Source: Deltaproteobacteria bacterium | GTDB lineage: Bacteria; Myxococcota_A; Polyangia; GCA-2747355; JADLHG01 | Assembly: GCA_020848905.1 (NCBI GenBank) | Contig: JADLHG010000042.1 | Location: 1 to 64,000 of the forward strand | Direction: 5' to 3' | Length of the DNA stretch: 64,000 nt | Part shown: positions 56,301 to 64,000 of the stretch, piece after piece | How the letters are laid out: every line of letters starts with the position of its first letter | How positions within the stretch are numbered: position 1 is the first letter of the stretch | Made by a program: the position numbers and the translations under genes | Notes under the pieces: generated by a model | The model's database searches: none | What the model saw: the letters and a program-made list of their open reading frames with translations, nothing else | Told to the model about the DNA's origin: nothing

Positions 56301-58126
56301 CCGCGGAGCTCTACGAGGAGCGGCTCGGGGAACCGGATCGGGCCATCCCGCTCTACCAGACGGTCCTGCAGCTCCAGCCCGAGCACCCGCGTGCCTTCCG
56401 TCGACTCCAGGAGCTCCTGCGGGCCCGGGAGGACTGGGAGGGACTCGCCGCGCTCCTGCAGGGGCAGATCGCCGCCACGCAGGACACGACCGAGCTGTTG
56501 CCGCTGTACGTCGAGCTCGGCCGCCTGCTCCTCGAACAGCTCCAGCAACGCCAGAAGGGGATCGCCTGCCTGCGGCGCGTGCTCGAGATCGACCCCTACC
56601 ACGTCTTCGCCCTGGTGACGCTCGGGGACCTCTACTTCGAGAGGCACGAGCTGGCGAAGGCCGAGTCGGCCTACAGCCAGGCCGAGGGGCTGGTCGGCGA
56701 CGCCGAAGAGCGACTGCGTCTGCGCAGGAGGCTCGGCGAGCTCTACACCGAGCTCGGGCAGCCACGCGCGGCGCTCGATGCGCTGCTGCGGGCCGCCCAG
56801 GAGGTGCGCGGGGTGGATCCGTGGCTCCTGCGCCAGACGGTGGAGGCGGCCGCCGCGGCGTGCGACTACCGCGCGCAGGTGGCAGCGCTCGAGCGACTCG
56901 CCGACCACGCCGAGGACGAGGCGGAGCGCATTCGTCTGCGCAAGGAACTGGCCGAGTTGGCCGAGGAGCGCCTCGAGGACGACGAGCGCGCGGTCTCGGC
57001 GCTGCAGGAGGTGCTCGTCCTGGACCCCCTGGACCTCGAGGCGACCGAGCGGCTGGCGGCGATCCACGGCCGCAGGGGTAACCGGTCGGCGGTGGCCGAG
57101 CATCTCCAGGCGGCGGTCGCGCACCACCGGGCGGAGCTCGCGCGACGTCCCTTCGACGATCGCCTCTACCACCAGATGGCGCGCATCTTCCGCTGGCAAC
57201 GGCAGTTCGATCGGCTCTACTGCGCTTGCGTGGTGCTCGAACGCCTCGGAGCCCTCGACGAGGTCGAACACCAGTTTCTCGTCGACCACCGGACGCGCTG
57301 TGGAGAGCTGGCGACGGGTGGGTTGTCGCCGGAACGCTACCTCCAGCTCGTCGTCCCCCACGAGGCGCGGGGCGCCCTGCGCGACCTCTTGCAGACGGCC
57401 GGGCCGAGCCTCCAGCGCATCGTGGCGACCGACCCGGAGCGGTACGGCATCTCGCGGCACGACCGCGTCGCCGAGGACGATCCGCTCCACGAGGAGTGCG
57501 CGAGCCTCGCCCGCCTCGTCGGGAGCCCGGCCTACGAGCTCTGGACCTCCCCCGGAGACCCCGAGCTCGTCACCGTGGAGATGTTCGCCAAGCCGGCGCT
57601 GATCCTCGGCAGCCGCCTCGCCGCGGGCCCTCTCGGCGCCGGGACCCGCTACCGTCTCGGGCGCGCCCTCTTCTTTCTGTCGGAGCACGCGCTCATCTTG
57701 CGCGATCGTTCGGTGCGCGAGATCCGGGGGCTGCTCGCCACGCTGATCCGCGTCGCGCTCCCGGACCAGGCGGAGGCGCAGCCGGGCGCGGAGGACGCGG
57801 AGTACCAGGCGGAGGAGGTGAAGCGCATCGCGAAGCTCCTCGGTCGGAAGGACCGACGGATCCTCGCCCAGGCGATCGAGCCCATCGTGCAGGCGCTCCC
57901 CACCGTGAACGCCGGGAGCTTCGCGCGCGCGCTCAGCTGCGGCGCGAACCGGGCGGGCCTGCTCGCGGCGGGAGATCCGCAGCTCGGCCTGGAGGAGGCC
58001 GCCGCGCTGATGGGGAACGTGACCAGCGCCGAGCTCGGAGACCTGCTGCAGTACGTGGTGAGCGAGGAGTACTTCGCCGCGCGGCAGGAGGTTGGGCTGG
58101 CTCCGGCAGAGGGGACGCGACGATGA
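53375..58126 (+). CDS. Giant TPR-repeat protein, first of a tandem pair
   Basis: A 1,583-residue protein without signal peptide or membrane segment, from the GTG at 53375. About 30 TPR-like units run from residue 35 to about 1,240. They have an unusual period of 36-38 with recurring ends such as AIDCYLRALALAPTDL, AVACYRRALAVSPEYL and AIPLYQTVLQLQPEHPRAF, each followed by a W-x-E-L helix. The last 330 residues are a separate domain: YHQMARIFRWQRQFDRLY, ALRDLLQTAGPSLQRIV, LFFLSEHALI, LLQYVVSEEYFAARQEVGLA. The next gene carries a corresponding domain in the same order. Probably a large cytosolic scaffold; partner unknown. Coupled to the next gene by ATGA. Confidence 0.85.
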   Translation: MPGPKLEPLGGFRLDVWCDPKEEFTALKAELVASTDDTRRSALLLYELGRIALAEGQEVNAAQYLLKAYTLRPQFRPTLRLARQLYRHRDAHVLALKLLDAEARATRDPLTRGSLLRQQARLVWTQMGDLGRAREILEEAQRLDPADVATLKLLELFSSIDGDAAGRQATVLRLIEGMADERLRVALLVDLGFLAAETDPATAVQSLAAADRASPGELVVLVALEQLHEQARQYVDQARVLERQADLPGLPPALAARLLARAARLYREVVGDADAAVRAFRRSLELAPDFGVAADAFELLWLGERPAEAAEVGELLFSLERHPGFAAGLACHVADLYRLSLGRADAAAVWYRRALETAPSYQPALEGLAQILEATGQVDELLAVHRAELLAVTDPRARAQRLFRVAVLLERHGRTNEALEAHREAVTAWPGYQASVTALERLFTRLERWEELLQLYDQELSHELDAQRRIHLFETMASVWYHHLQQPEQAIDCYLRALALAPTDLGMLRAAARLCAEALRWHDLAELTEREVELIGDSQRRTELLHRIGEIWEDQLLDLDQAVACYRRALAVSPEYLPSLRALGRIYRQRGHWRELIEMHEAEILASTDPDQISSLYYAVAQIYEEELLDEARAAETYRVLLDRQPDYHPAIAALARLLERRGEWAELTVLLEGTLDGAADGRAKALRLWQIGALKEERLGDPSEALRDYFRSLRLCPTLAPPQASVARLLEEQGDHSQLFEHLGTSLEHATSPRQRSSLCLQLADLADRHAGQPRKAAQLYERAMESEPNVWTLWSVLQLYQRLELRRETIDTLERLAGTVRDDRAAAELELRVGRLREEFGYGDPVPHYAKSLGLKSGRIYAQRAMERLLRDAGAAAELADLLLGRIQATKEPFELACLWTELAEVQLRLGQPGPAEQAYREALEHSKGHWSALHGLELLCEDQGRWAELAELAELEGQSLESSDASADAFSRAAELYEERLGEPDRAIPLYQTVLQLQPEHPRAFRRLQELLRAREDWEGLAALLQGQIAATQDTTELLPLYVELGRLLLEQLQQRQKGIACLRRVLEIDPYHVFALVTLGDLYFERHELAKAESAYSQAEGLVGDAEERLRLRRRLGELYTELGQPRAALDALLRAAQEVRGVDPWLLRQTVEAAAAACDYRAQVAALERLADHAEDEAERIRLRKELAELAEERLEDDERAVSALQEVLVLDPLDLEATERLAAIHGRRGNRSAVAEHLQAAVAHHRAELARRPFDDRLYHQMARIFRWQRQFDRLYCACVVLERLGALDEVEHQFLVDHRTRCGELATGGLSPERYLQLVVPHEARGALRDLLQTAGPSLQRIVATDPERYGISRHDRVAEDDPLHEECASLARLVGSPAYELWTSPGDPELVTVEMFAKPALILGSRLAAGPLGAGTRYRLGRALFFLSEHALILRDRSVREIRGLLATLIRVALPDQAEAQPGAEDAEYQAEEVKRIAKLLGRKDRRILAQAIEPIVQALPTVNAGSFARALSCGANRAGLLAAGDPQLGLEEAAALMGNVTSAELGDLLQYVVSEEYFAARQEVGLAPAEGTRR

Positions 58127-61100
58127 CCCGCGACGACGATCCCTCGGTGACGCGGCGAGCGGGGCGACCGCGCAAGGTCGGCCGCCCTCGCGAAGGGAAG
58201 CCCCCCATTCGCGGCGTCGAGACGCGAGCGTACGGCAAGGCTCCCGGCCCGAAGGAATCGATCGCCGACGAACTGCGCCGGACTCCGGTCCAGGAAGCCG
58301 AGGAGGCTGGTCCGGAAGAGGTCGATCGCGACCTGCTGCGCGAGCTCGGCGCGATGGAGGGACAGACCGAGGAACTCACGGTCCCCGCCGAGGAGCGCGC
58401 TTCCCACACGGGACGGCACGCGGCACAGGTCGTCGCCCCTCCCCCCGAGGTAGATCGCCGGTACTGGGAGGAGCGTGCTGCTCGGCTCGAGCGCGAGGCC
58501 GGCGCGGCGACCTCGGCCCGGCGAGCGGCCGTCCTGCACTACGAGCTCGGCCGACTGGTCGAGGTCAACCTGGGGGACGAGGAACGGGCCCTCGAGTGCT
58601 ACCGCGCGAGCCATCATCGGTGGCCCGGTCTCGGGGTGAACAACCGCTCGTTCGTCCGCCTGCTCTCGCGACGCGGGGACCACGCGGGGGTGGTGCGGGT
58701 CATGGATACCGAGCTCAGCGGCGCGCCCTCCGCCGCCGAGCGGGTCGCCGTCCTCGTCGACCGCGCGCTCTATCGGGTGGCCCACCTGCGCGACCTGGCG
58801 GGCGCCCGGGCGGATCTCACGCGGGCGCTAGAGATCGACCCCGAGGACCCCCTGGCCATCGAAGCCCTCACGGAGCTCGCGCGTCACGAGGGGGACCACG
58901 ATCAGACCGAGGCGCTACTGCGACGGCAGCTTCGGCTCTGCGAGGACCCGGCGCTCCGGTCGGCGTACCTCTGCGAGGTCGGCCGGCTGCGCGAGGCCGC
59001 GGGTGATCTCGAGGGAGCCGCGGGACTCTTTCACAGCGCGCTCAACGCCGCCCCGACGAATCAGCAGGCGCTCCGGGCGCTGCTGCGCGTCGCGCGAGCC
59101 AACCGCGACTACCCCGTGGTCGCGAAGCTCTACGAGAGCCTCGGCGAGGCAGAGGACGGACCGATGGCCGCCGCCGCCCTGTGGGAGGCTTCGCGTTACT
59201 ACGCCGGCCGACTGCGCAACGCCGAGATGGCCCTCCGGGCCGTCGAGCAGGCGGCCGAACGGGCGCCCGACGACCTCGCAGTCCAGCAGGACCTGGCGCA
59301 GCTCCTCGAGCGCGAGAAGAAGTGGGCCGGCCTGGCGGTGGCCCTGCAGAGGTCCCTCGAGCTCGTGGGGCAGGGCCCGGACGGTGGAGCCATCGCCTTC
59401 CAGCTCGCCCGCGTGCAGGTCGAGCGACTGCAGGACCCGGACGCGGCCATCGGCACCCTGCGGACCGCGCTTCGGCTGGACCCGCGGCATATGCCGGCGC
59501 GCATGCTCCTCGCGCGGCTCTATCAGCGCAAGGGGCTCCACGCGGAGCTCGTCGCGTTGCTCGCCGACGAGCTGGCGCTCTTCACCGACCCGAGTCACGG
59601 AGCGGCGATCCACTACCGCATCGCCGACCTCTACGAGACGAAGCTCCTGAACGGCGCGGCAGCGGCCGAGCACTATCAGGAGGCCCTGCGGCTCCAGCCC
59701 GGCTATCGCCCGGCGATGCGCGGAGTGAGCCGCGTGTACCACACGGAGGGCCGCTACGAGGAGCTGATCGCCACCTACGAACGCGACCTGGCGCAGACGA
59801 CGGAGCGGGAGCAGAAGGTGGCGATCCTCCGGCGCATCGCCGAGCTCTGGGAAACGCGACTCGCCGACCCCGACGCCGCGGTGAGCGCGCACGAGCGGCT
59901 CCTCTTCCTCGAACCCGCGAACCTCGAGGCGCTACGAGCGCTGCGGCGCATCTACACGCTCACGGGACGCTGGGAGCACCTCGTGAGTGTCCTGCGGACG
60001 GAGGCCGATCAGACGCACGACCGGTGGCGTGCTGTCGCTCTGCTCGAGGAGGTGGCCGAGGTCCAGGAGCACGAGCTCAGGGACGGCCCGGCGGCGCTCG
60101 AGACGCATCTGGCTGTGCTGGACCGGGACCCGACGCACCAGCCAGCGCTCATGGCGGCGGGCCGCCTGCTCCAGCGCGGGGGGCGCCACGAGCAGCTCCT
60201 GCAGCTGCATCGTCGCGAGCTGGATCACACCGAGGAGACGGCGCACCGGACCTGGCTCCTGATGAAGAGCGGGAGGCTCCTGCTCGAGCAGCTCCAGCGC
60301 CCCGAGGAAGCTGCCGTCTGCTTCGCCGAAGCGCTCAAGGGGGACCTCGACCGGCCAGCCGCGGCCGACCAGCTCGTGCGGCTCTACCGGCAGACCGGGA
60401 ACCACGCCGAGCTCTTCCAGCTCCTCACGCGCCTGCCTCCCGCCGAGGTCCCGGCGGTGCAGGCTCTGCACCACCGACGGCTCGCCGAGCTCCTGCAGCA
60501 CGGTCAACGGCCCGCGCTGGCGGTCGAGCACCTCCGCCGCGCCGCACGGGTCTCCGAGGACGACGCGGCGGTTCAGCACCTGGCCCGCCTCTACGCCGCC
60601 GTGGGGGACCGGCAGAACCTCATCGCGGTGCACCAGCTCGAGCTGAAACGGGCGCGGGACCCCTGGGAGCGGGCGTTCGCCTGCACGAAGCTGGCGCGGC
60701 TGTGGAGCGGCGACGCGCATCAGCTCGAGCGCGCCGTGGAAGCCCTGGACCGGGTGCTCGAGCTGTCGCCGCGCAACGCCATCGTGCTCCGGCAGCTCGA
60801 GGTCCTGCTCGCGCGCCTTCAGCGCTGGGAGGCGCTCGCCGCGGTGCTCGAGCTCACCCGCGAGCCGTGCGAGGACCAGGACTACCGGCAGGCCTGTGCC
60901 GTGGTGGTGGCCGCGCTGCGCGAGGACCGCCTCGACGATCTTCGCGGCGCCGCGCAGAGCGCCGTCGAAGTGCTCGTGCGCGAGCCCGCCCACGCCGAGG
61001 CCCTCGCCACCCTCGAGCGCCACGCGAGGACCAGCGGGCAACCGGAGGAGCTCGCGCAGGTGCTCGGACGGTACGCGAAGGCCGCTCAGACGGTGCCCGA

Positions 61101-63168
61101 GCAGGCCGCGATGCTCACCGCCATCGCGTCGGTTCACGCCAACGGGGGCCAGCTGAAACAGGCGCTCGAGCTCTTCCGCCTGGCCGCAGAGCAGCTCCCG
61201 AGCTACCTGCCCGCGGTTCGTGGGTGGCACCGCGCGGCGCGGGCGAGCGGCGACGCGGCGAGCATGGCGCGCTCGCTCGAACTCGAAGCCGAGGCCAGCC
61301 TCGACCTGCCGAGGCGATCCGGCTGCTTCTTCGAAGCGGGCCGCATCTGGCAGCTCCGGGTGGAGGACCCCCTCATGGCGGTCGCGGCGTACCGGCGCGT
61401 GCTGACCGTGGACCCGAGGCATCAGGGGGCGATCAGCGCCCTCACTGGGCTCTTCACCTCGCGACGCGAGCACAAGGAGCTCGTGACGCTCCTCAGCCAG
61501 GTGGCGGAAGCGGCTCCCACAGTACTCGAACAGCGCGAGCTCCTCGCGCGAATCGCCGAGCTGCAACGCAGTCGTCTGCAGGACACTCTCGGGGCTCGAA
61601 GGACGATCGTGAGAGCGCTCGAGCTGGCCCCGGACGACCGAGCGCTCCTGACCACTCTCGCGGAGCTCTGCCGTGGGGGCAGCGACTACAAGGCGCTCGC
61701 CGGGGTAGACCGTCGTCTGGTGCGCCTCACCGAGGACCCCGTGCTGCTCAAGGCGCTCCACTTCGAGCTGGGCATGATCTGGGACGAGAAGCTCCCCGAC
61801 CCCGATCGAGCCGCCGAAGAATACCGTCGCGTGCTGGAGCTCGACCCGAACGACCTCGGCGCGCTCACGCGCCTGAGCCGCCTGCTCATCAAGCGCGAGG
61901 CGTGGCAGGAGGCGGTGGCCATCACCGAGCAGCTCATCCAGCGCGACGACGACCGCAACCGCGTGAAGGACTACCACCTGCAGCTCGCGCAGATCTACGC
62001 CGACGGCTTCGGAGACCTTCGTCGCGCGCAGGAGGCGTGCCGGCGCGCCCTGGCCCTCGACCCCGGGGACCTCAAGGGGACGGAGGTGATGGCGGTTATT
62101 CTCCGGCGCCAGGGTGACCTGCGCGGCCTACACGCCCACCTCGAGTCGAGTCTGACCGTGCACCGGGCCCGACTCGACCGGGATCCGTTCCGCATCGATT
62201 CGTACCAGGCGCTGCTCAGCGTCTTCGGCCGCCAGGAGGCGCCGGACCGGGTCTACGTGGCGCGGAGCGTCCTGGCCTCCGTCGGCGCTGCGACCGAGGC
62301 CGACCGCGCGTACGTGAAGGGGCGGCGCTCCCACGCACCGCTGCTCCCCCCCCGGCCGGTGACGAACGAGGAGGTGGAGGGCCAGATCGTACACCCCGAC
62401 GGGCGCGGCCCGCTGCGGCTCCTGCTCCTCGGCGCCGAGGCCGCGCTCCGCAGGGCGGTGCCGCACGAGACGCTCCCCACCCCTCGACCCAGCAAGCTCT
62501 CTGCGCGGACCGACCCGGAGCTGGCGGAGCTCGTGCACGAGCTCTGCAAGGCGCTCGGGGGGGTGACGGTGCAGTGCTTCCGCACCGAAGGGGGCCTCGA
62601 ACAGCTGCGCGTCGAGGATACCGCGACCCCCAGCCTCTACCTGCCGCGCGACGTGGAGCTGTCGGGGCCGGAGCTGCGCCTCCGCATCGCGCGGGCGCTG
62701 GCGCGCGTCCGGCTGCGGCACCTGCTCGCCTTGCGGCACGAGCCGGAGGACCTCGGCCGGCTGGTCGCGGCGACGCTCTCGGTCATCTGCGCCAGCTACT
62801 CGCCCCCCTACCCCGCTGCCGAGCTCGAAGCCTGGCAAGCGGTGCTCGGGCGGTCCCTGAACCGCAAGCAGCGCGCCGAACTGGAGACCGTGGCGCTCGA
62901 GCTCGGCGACCGCCCGCTGCAGCCGGAGCAGTGGGTCGCCGCCATGCGCCAGAGCGAGGACCGCCTGGCGCTCGTGATCTGTGGCGACGTGCCCGCCGCC
63001 GTCCGGATGCTCCTCCGCGACGAGGGGTATCAGCTGCGGGCCTCCGCGAGTACGCCAGCAGATGTCGCGGCCATGGCGGGGCCCAGGCTGCGCCACCTCC
63101 TCTGTTTCGCGGTCAGCGAGGAGCACCTGACGCTCCGGGAGCGGCTGGGGATCGCCTTGCCCGCCTGA
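58123..63168 (+). CDS. Giant TPR-repeat protein, second of a tandem pair
   Basis: A 1,681-residue paralogue of the preceding protein, starting at the ATG that overlaps its stop by four bases. The N-terminal 100 residues are charged and low-complexity, with an AT-hook-like RRAGRPRKVGRPREGK near 11-26. About 32 TPR-like units follow (for example AAEHYQEALRLQPGYRPAM, AVEALDRVLELSPRNAIVL, AAEEYRRVLELDPNDLGAL). The C-terminal 330 residues match the partner in order: DRVYVARSVLAS, PLRLLLLGAEAALRRAV, RLRHLLALRHEPEDLG, LCFAVSEEHLTLRERLGIAL. No signal or membrane segment. The AT-hook-like start raises possible nucleic-acid contact. Confidence 0.85.
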   Translation: MTRDDDPSVTRRAGRPRKVGRPREGKPPIRGVETRAYGKAPGPKESIADELRRTPVQEAEEAGPEEVDRDLLRELGAMEGQTEELTVPAEERASHTGRHAAQVVAPPPEVDRRYWEERAARLEREAGAATSARRAAVLHYELGRLVEVNLGDEERALECYRASHHRWPGLGVNNRSFVRLLSRRGDHAGVVRVMDTELSGAPSAAERVAVLVDRALYRVAHLRDLAGARADLTRALEIDPEDPLAIEALTELARHEGDHDQTEALLRRQLRLCEDPALRSAYLCEVGRLREAAGDLEGAAGLFHSALNAAPTNQQALRALLRVARANRDYPVVAKLYESLGEAEDGPMAAAALWEASRYYAGRLRNAEMALRAVEQAAERAPDDLAVQQDLAQLLEREKKWAGLAVALQRSLELVGQGPDGGAIAFQLARVQVERLQDPDAAIGTLRTALRLDPRHMPARMLLARLYQRKGLHAELVALLADELALFTDPSHGAAIHYRIADLYETKLLNGAAAAEHYQEALRLQPGYRPAMRGVSRVYHTEGRYEELIATYERDLAQTTEREQKVAILRRIAELWETRLADPDAAVSAHERLLFLEPANLEALRALRRIYTLTGRWEHLVSVLRTEADQTHDRWRAVALLEEVAEVQEHELRDGPAALETHLAVLDRDPTHQPALMAAGRLLQRGGRHEQLLQLHRRELDHTEETAHRTWLLMKSGRLLLEQLQRPEEAAVCFAEALKGDLDRPAAADQLVRLYRQTGNHAELFQLLTRLPPAEVPAVQALHHRRLAELLQHGQRPALAVEHLRRAARVSEDDAAVQHLARLYAAVGDRQNLIAVHQLELKRARDPWERAFACTKLARLWSGDAHQLERAVEALDRVLELSPRNAIVLRQLEVLLARLQRWEALAAVLELTREPCEDQDYRQACAVVVAALREDRLDDLRGAAQSAVEVLVREPAHAEALATLERHARTSGQPEELAQVLGRYAKAAQTVPEQAAMLTAIASVHANGGQLKQALELFRLAAEQLPSYLPAVRGWHRAARASGDAASMARSLELEAEASLDLPRRSGCFFEAGRIWQLRVEDPLMAVAAYRRVLTVDPRHQGAISALTGLFTSRREHKELVTLLSQVAEAAPTVLEQRELLARIAELQRSRLQDTLGARRTIVRALELAPDDRALLTTLAELCRGGSDYKALAGVDRRLVRLTEDPVLLKALHFELGMIWDEKLPDPDRAAEEYRRVLELDPNDLGALTRLSRLLIKREAWQEAVAITEQLIQRDDDRNRVKDYHLQLAQIYADGFGDLRRAQEACRRALALDPGDLKGTEVMAVILRRQGDLRGLHAHLESSLTVHRARLDRDPFRIDSYQALLSVFGRQEAPDRVYVARSVLASVGAATEADRAYVKGRRSHAPLLPPRPVTNEEVEGQIVHPDGRGPLRLLLLGAEAALRRAVPHETLPTPRPSKLSARTDPELAELVHELCKALGGVTVQCFRTEGGLEQLRVEDTATPSLYLPRDVELSGPELRLRIARALARVRLRHLLALRHEPEDLGRLVAATLSVICASYSPPYPAAELEAWQAVLGRSLNRKQRAELETVALELGDRPLQPEQWVAAMRQSEDRLALVICGDVPAAVRMLLRDEGYQLRASASTPADVAAMAGPRLRHLLCFAVSEEHLTLRERLGIALPA

Positions 63169-63235
63169 GCGGAGGTCTCACTTCGGCGTGGGCAGGCGGT
63201 ATGCCGAGCGGCCCCGTCGGGGGTCTAACAGGTCA

Positions 63236-63805
63236 ATGACGGGCGAGCTCGGCCAATCGATGGAGGGGACCTCGGTGATCGCCGTCACGCCGGAGGACCT
63301 CGTCGCGGAGCTCGAAGCGACCTTCGCCGCGTGGGCCCAGCGTGCCTATTGGATCGCCCTCGATATCAGCGGCGAGCCGGAGGAGGCGCGGGACGCGGTG
63401 CAGGACGCCTGGGTGCTGGCGCGCAGCTCCCTCCCCCGCTTTCGGCACGACGCAGCCATGCACACCTGGCTGCTGCGTATCGTCGTCAACCGTGCCTTGA
63501 AGGCTCTGCGGCGGCGGCGGATACGGGTTCGGCTGTCACATCTCCTGCCCGGTGTCGTGGCGCCACCGGTCTCGACGTCTCCGGGCCCCGAGGAGCTGCT
63601 CCAGATGGCGGAGCAGGCGGCGCGGGTGCGGACGGCGCTGGCGGGGTTGGCGGCCCAGCAGCGCGCGGCCTTCGTGCTGCGGCACGTGCACGGTCTCTCG
63701 GTCCCCGAGGTCGCGCAGACGCTGGGCGTGTCGCCTGGCACCACGAAGACGCACCTCTTGCGCGCGGTCAAACGACTGCGCTCGACGTTGGAGGAGTCCC
63801 CATGA
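63236..63805 (+). CDS. ECF-type RNA polymerase sigma factor
   Basis: A 189-residue group 4 sigma factor; an ATG at 63260 is an alternative start. Region 2 appears at about 30-95 (AYWIALDISGEPEEARDAVQDAWVLA, MHTWLLRIVVNRALKALRRR). Region 4 is at about 130-185 (LAGLAAQQRAAFVLRHVHGLSVPEVAQTLGVSPGTTKTHLLRAVKRLR). Its stop overlaps the next gene by four bases (ATGA). The pair follows the giant TPR genes by 67 bases on the same strand, so a shared transcript is possible. Confidence 0.9.
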   Translation: MTGELGQSMEGTSVIAVTPEDLVAELEATFAAWAQRAYWIALDISGEPEEARDAVQDAWVLARSSLPRFRHDAAMHTWLLRIVVNRALKALRRRRIRVRLSHLLPGVVAPPVSTSPGPEELLQMAEQAARVRTALAGLAAQQRAAFVLRHVHGLSVPEVAQTLGVSPGTTKTHLLRAVKRLRSTLEESP

Positions 63806-64000
63806 GCCGCCTGTGCCGCACCGTCGAACGCGCCGTGGCCGCGGGCGAAGAGACGCCCGAGGTGGCCGCGCACCTTCGGGGATGTTCGAGTTGCCGCGGT
63901 CTGTCCGAGGCTCTCGTGCTGCTCAAGGCGGCAGGACAGACCCTGCCTCGTCCACCCTACGTGGTCGGGAGTGGCGCGACGGTCTCGTCGCGGGCGGAGC
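63802..64000 (+). CDS. Probable zinc-finger anti-sigma factor, 5' fragment
   Basis: The first 66 codons of a gene cut by the window end. MSRLCRTVERAVAAGE is followed by VAAHLRGCSSCRGLSEAL, the H-x3-C-x2-C pattern of zf-HC2 anti-sigma factors, with Cys5 as a further ligand. It starts within the stop of the sigma gene (ATGA), the usual arrangement for ECF sigma/anti-sigma pairs. Whether a membrane segment follows cannot be seen. Confidence 0.7.
   Translation, partial: MSRLCRTVERAVAAGEETPEVAAHLRGCSSCRGLSEALVLLKAAGQTLPRPPYVVGSGATVSSRAE

Noticed and set aside
57226-58122. Upstream extension of the second giant TPR protein by about 300 residues
   Set aside because: The extension is the out-of-frame reading of the first TPR gene; the ATG at 58123 overlapping its stop (ATGA) is the natural start.
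59181-62117. Open frame of 978 codons inside the second giant TPR gene
   Set aside because: Same strand, other frame of a real gene; low-complexity Ala/Arg/Gly product with no signal or domain.

Overview
The window is a GC-rich bacterial chromosome segment with no insertion sequence, phage gene, tRNA, rRNA or CRISPR array that I can see. Coding density is very high: the longest gene-free stretch is about 210 bases. I count 52 genes, two of them cut by the window ends. Gene content points to a member of the Myxococcota (former Deltaproteobacteria), probably not a close relative of a well-studied species. The signs are many small lipoproteins, MYXO-CTERM-like C-terminal tails (Cys motif, hydrophobic stretch, Arg-rich end), AgmX/PglI-type CY...CV domains, a Ser/Thr kinase with an N-terminal zinc ribbon, giant TPR proteins and a fused MFS/spermidine-synthase protein.

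Layout. 1-1.1 kb: 3' end of a type IV pilin gene and a TPR-like protein. 1.1-3.9 kb: lepA-lepB on the minus strand. 4.1-5.2 kb: two small lipoproteins. 5.3-13.5 kb (minus): secreted deiminase, phoH, GAF/HD-GYP phosphodiesterase, 7TM-HD (PgpH-type) phosphodiesterase and ybeY, a phoH-pgpH-ybeY cluster with an HD-GYP gene inserted and a deiminase in front. 13.7-19.3 kb: mazG, a GYD-domain protein with two possible starts, a P1-family peptidase, murJ, rpsT and holA. 19.3-24.3 kb (minus): a SAM-hydroxide adenosyltransferase, a lipoprotein, rlmD and a Ser/Thr kinase, joined by 4-base start/stop overlaps and leading into holA.

24.4-35.7 kb is an acyl-CoA block. On the plus strand are the two subunits of a 3-oxoacid CoA-transferase, the catalytic chain of methylmalonyl-CoA mutase and an IHF/HU protein. 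On the minus strand is one tightly packed operon: enoyl-CoA hydratase, acyl-CoA dehydrogenase, two AgmX-type lipoproteins, a second acyl-CoA dehydrogenase, the B12-binding mutase subunit, a secreted AgmX/cupin fusion and the mutase G-protein MeaB. Together these can take branched or short-chain acyl-CoAs to acetyl-CoA/propionyl-CoA and on to succinyl-CoA. The embedded envelope proteins are not explained by that pathway.

35.7-49.4 kb is mostly envelope and regulatory: a kelch-type lipoprotein, an NlpC/P60-like protein without its catalytic residues, a HEAT-repeat lipoprotein, an OprP-like porin, a TrkA-type K+ channel, dksA, a CpXC/coiled-coil/HEAT protein, and an ECF sigma factor, anti-sigma factor and DUF4097-like adhesin trio. 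49.6-64 kb (all plus strand): a fused MFS/spermidine synthase with TPR tail, a secreted Cys-rich protein sharing a repeat with the deiminase at 11.3-13.5 kb, two tandem giant TPR proteins (about 1,580 and 1,680 residues) and a second ECF sigma/anti-sigma pair, the latter cut by the window end.

The best candidates for undescribed biology are the shared eight-cysteine repeat in two exported proteins, the AgmX proteins wired into the acyl-CoA operon, and the tandem giant TPR pair. All functions are read from sequence motifs alone; no database search was run.
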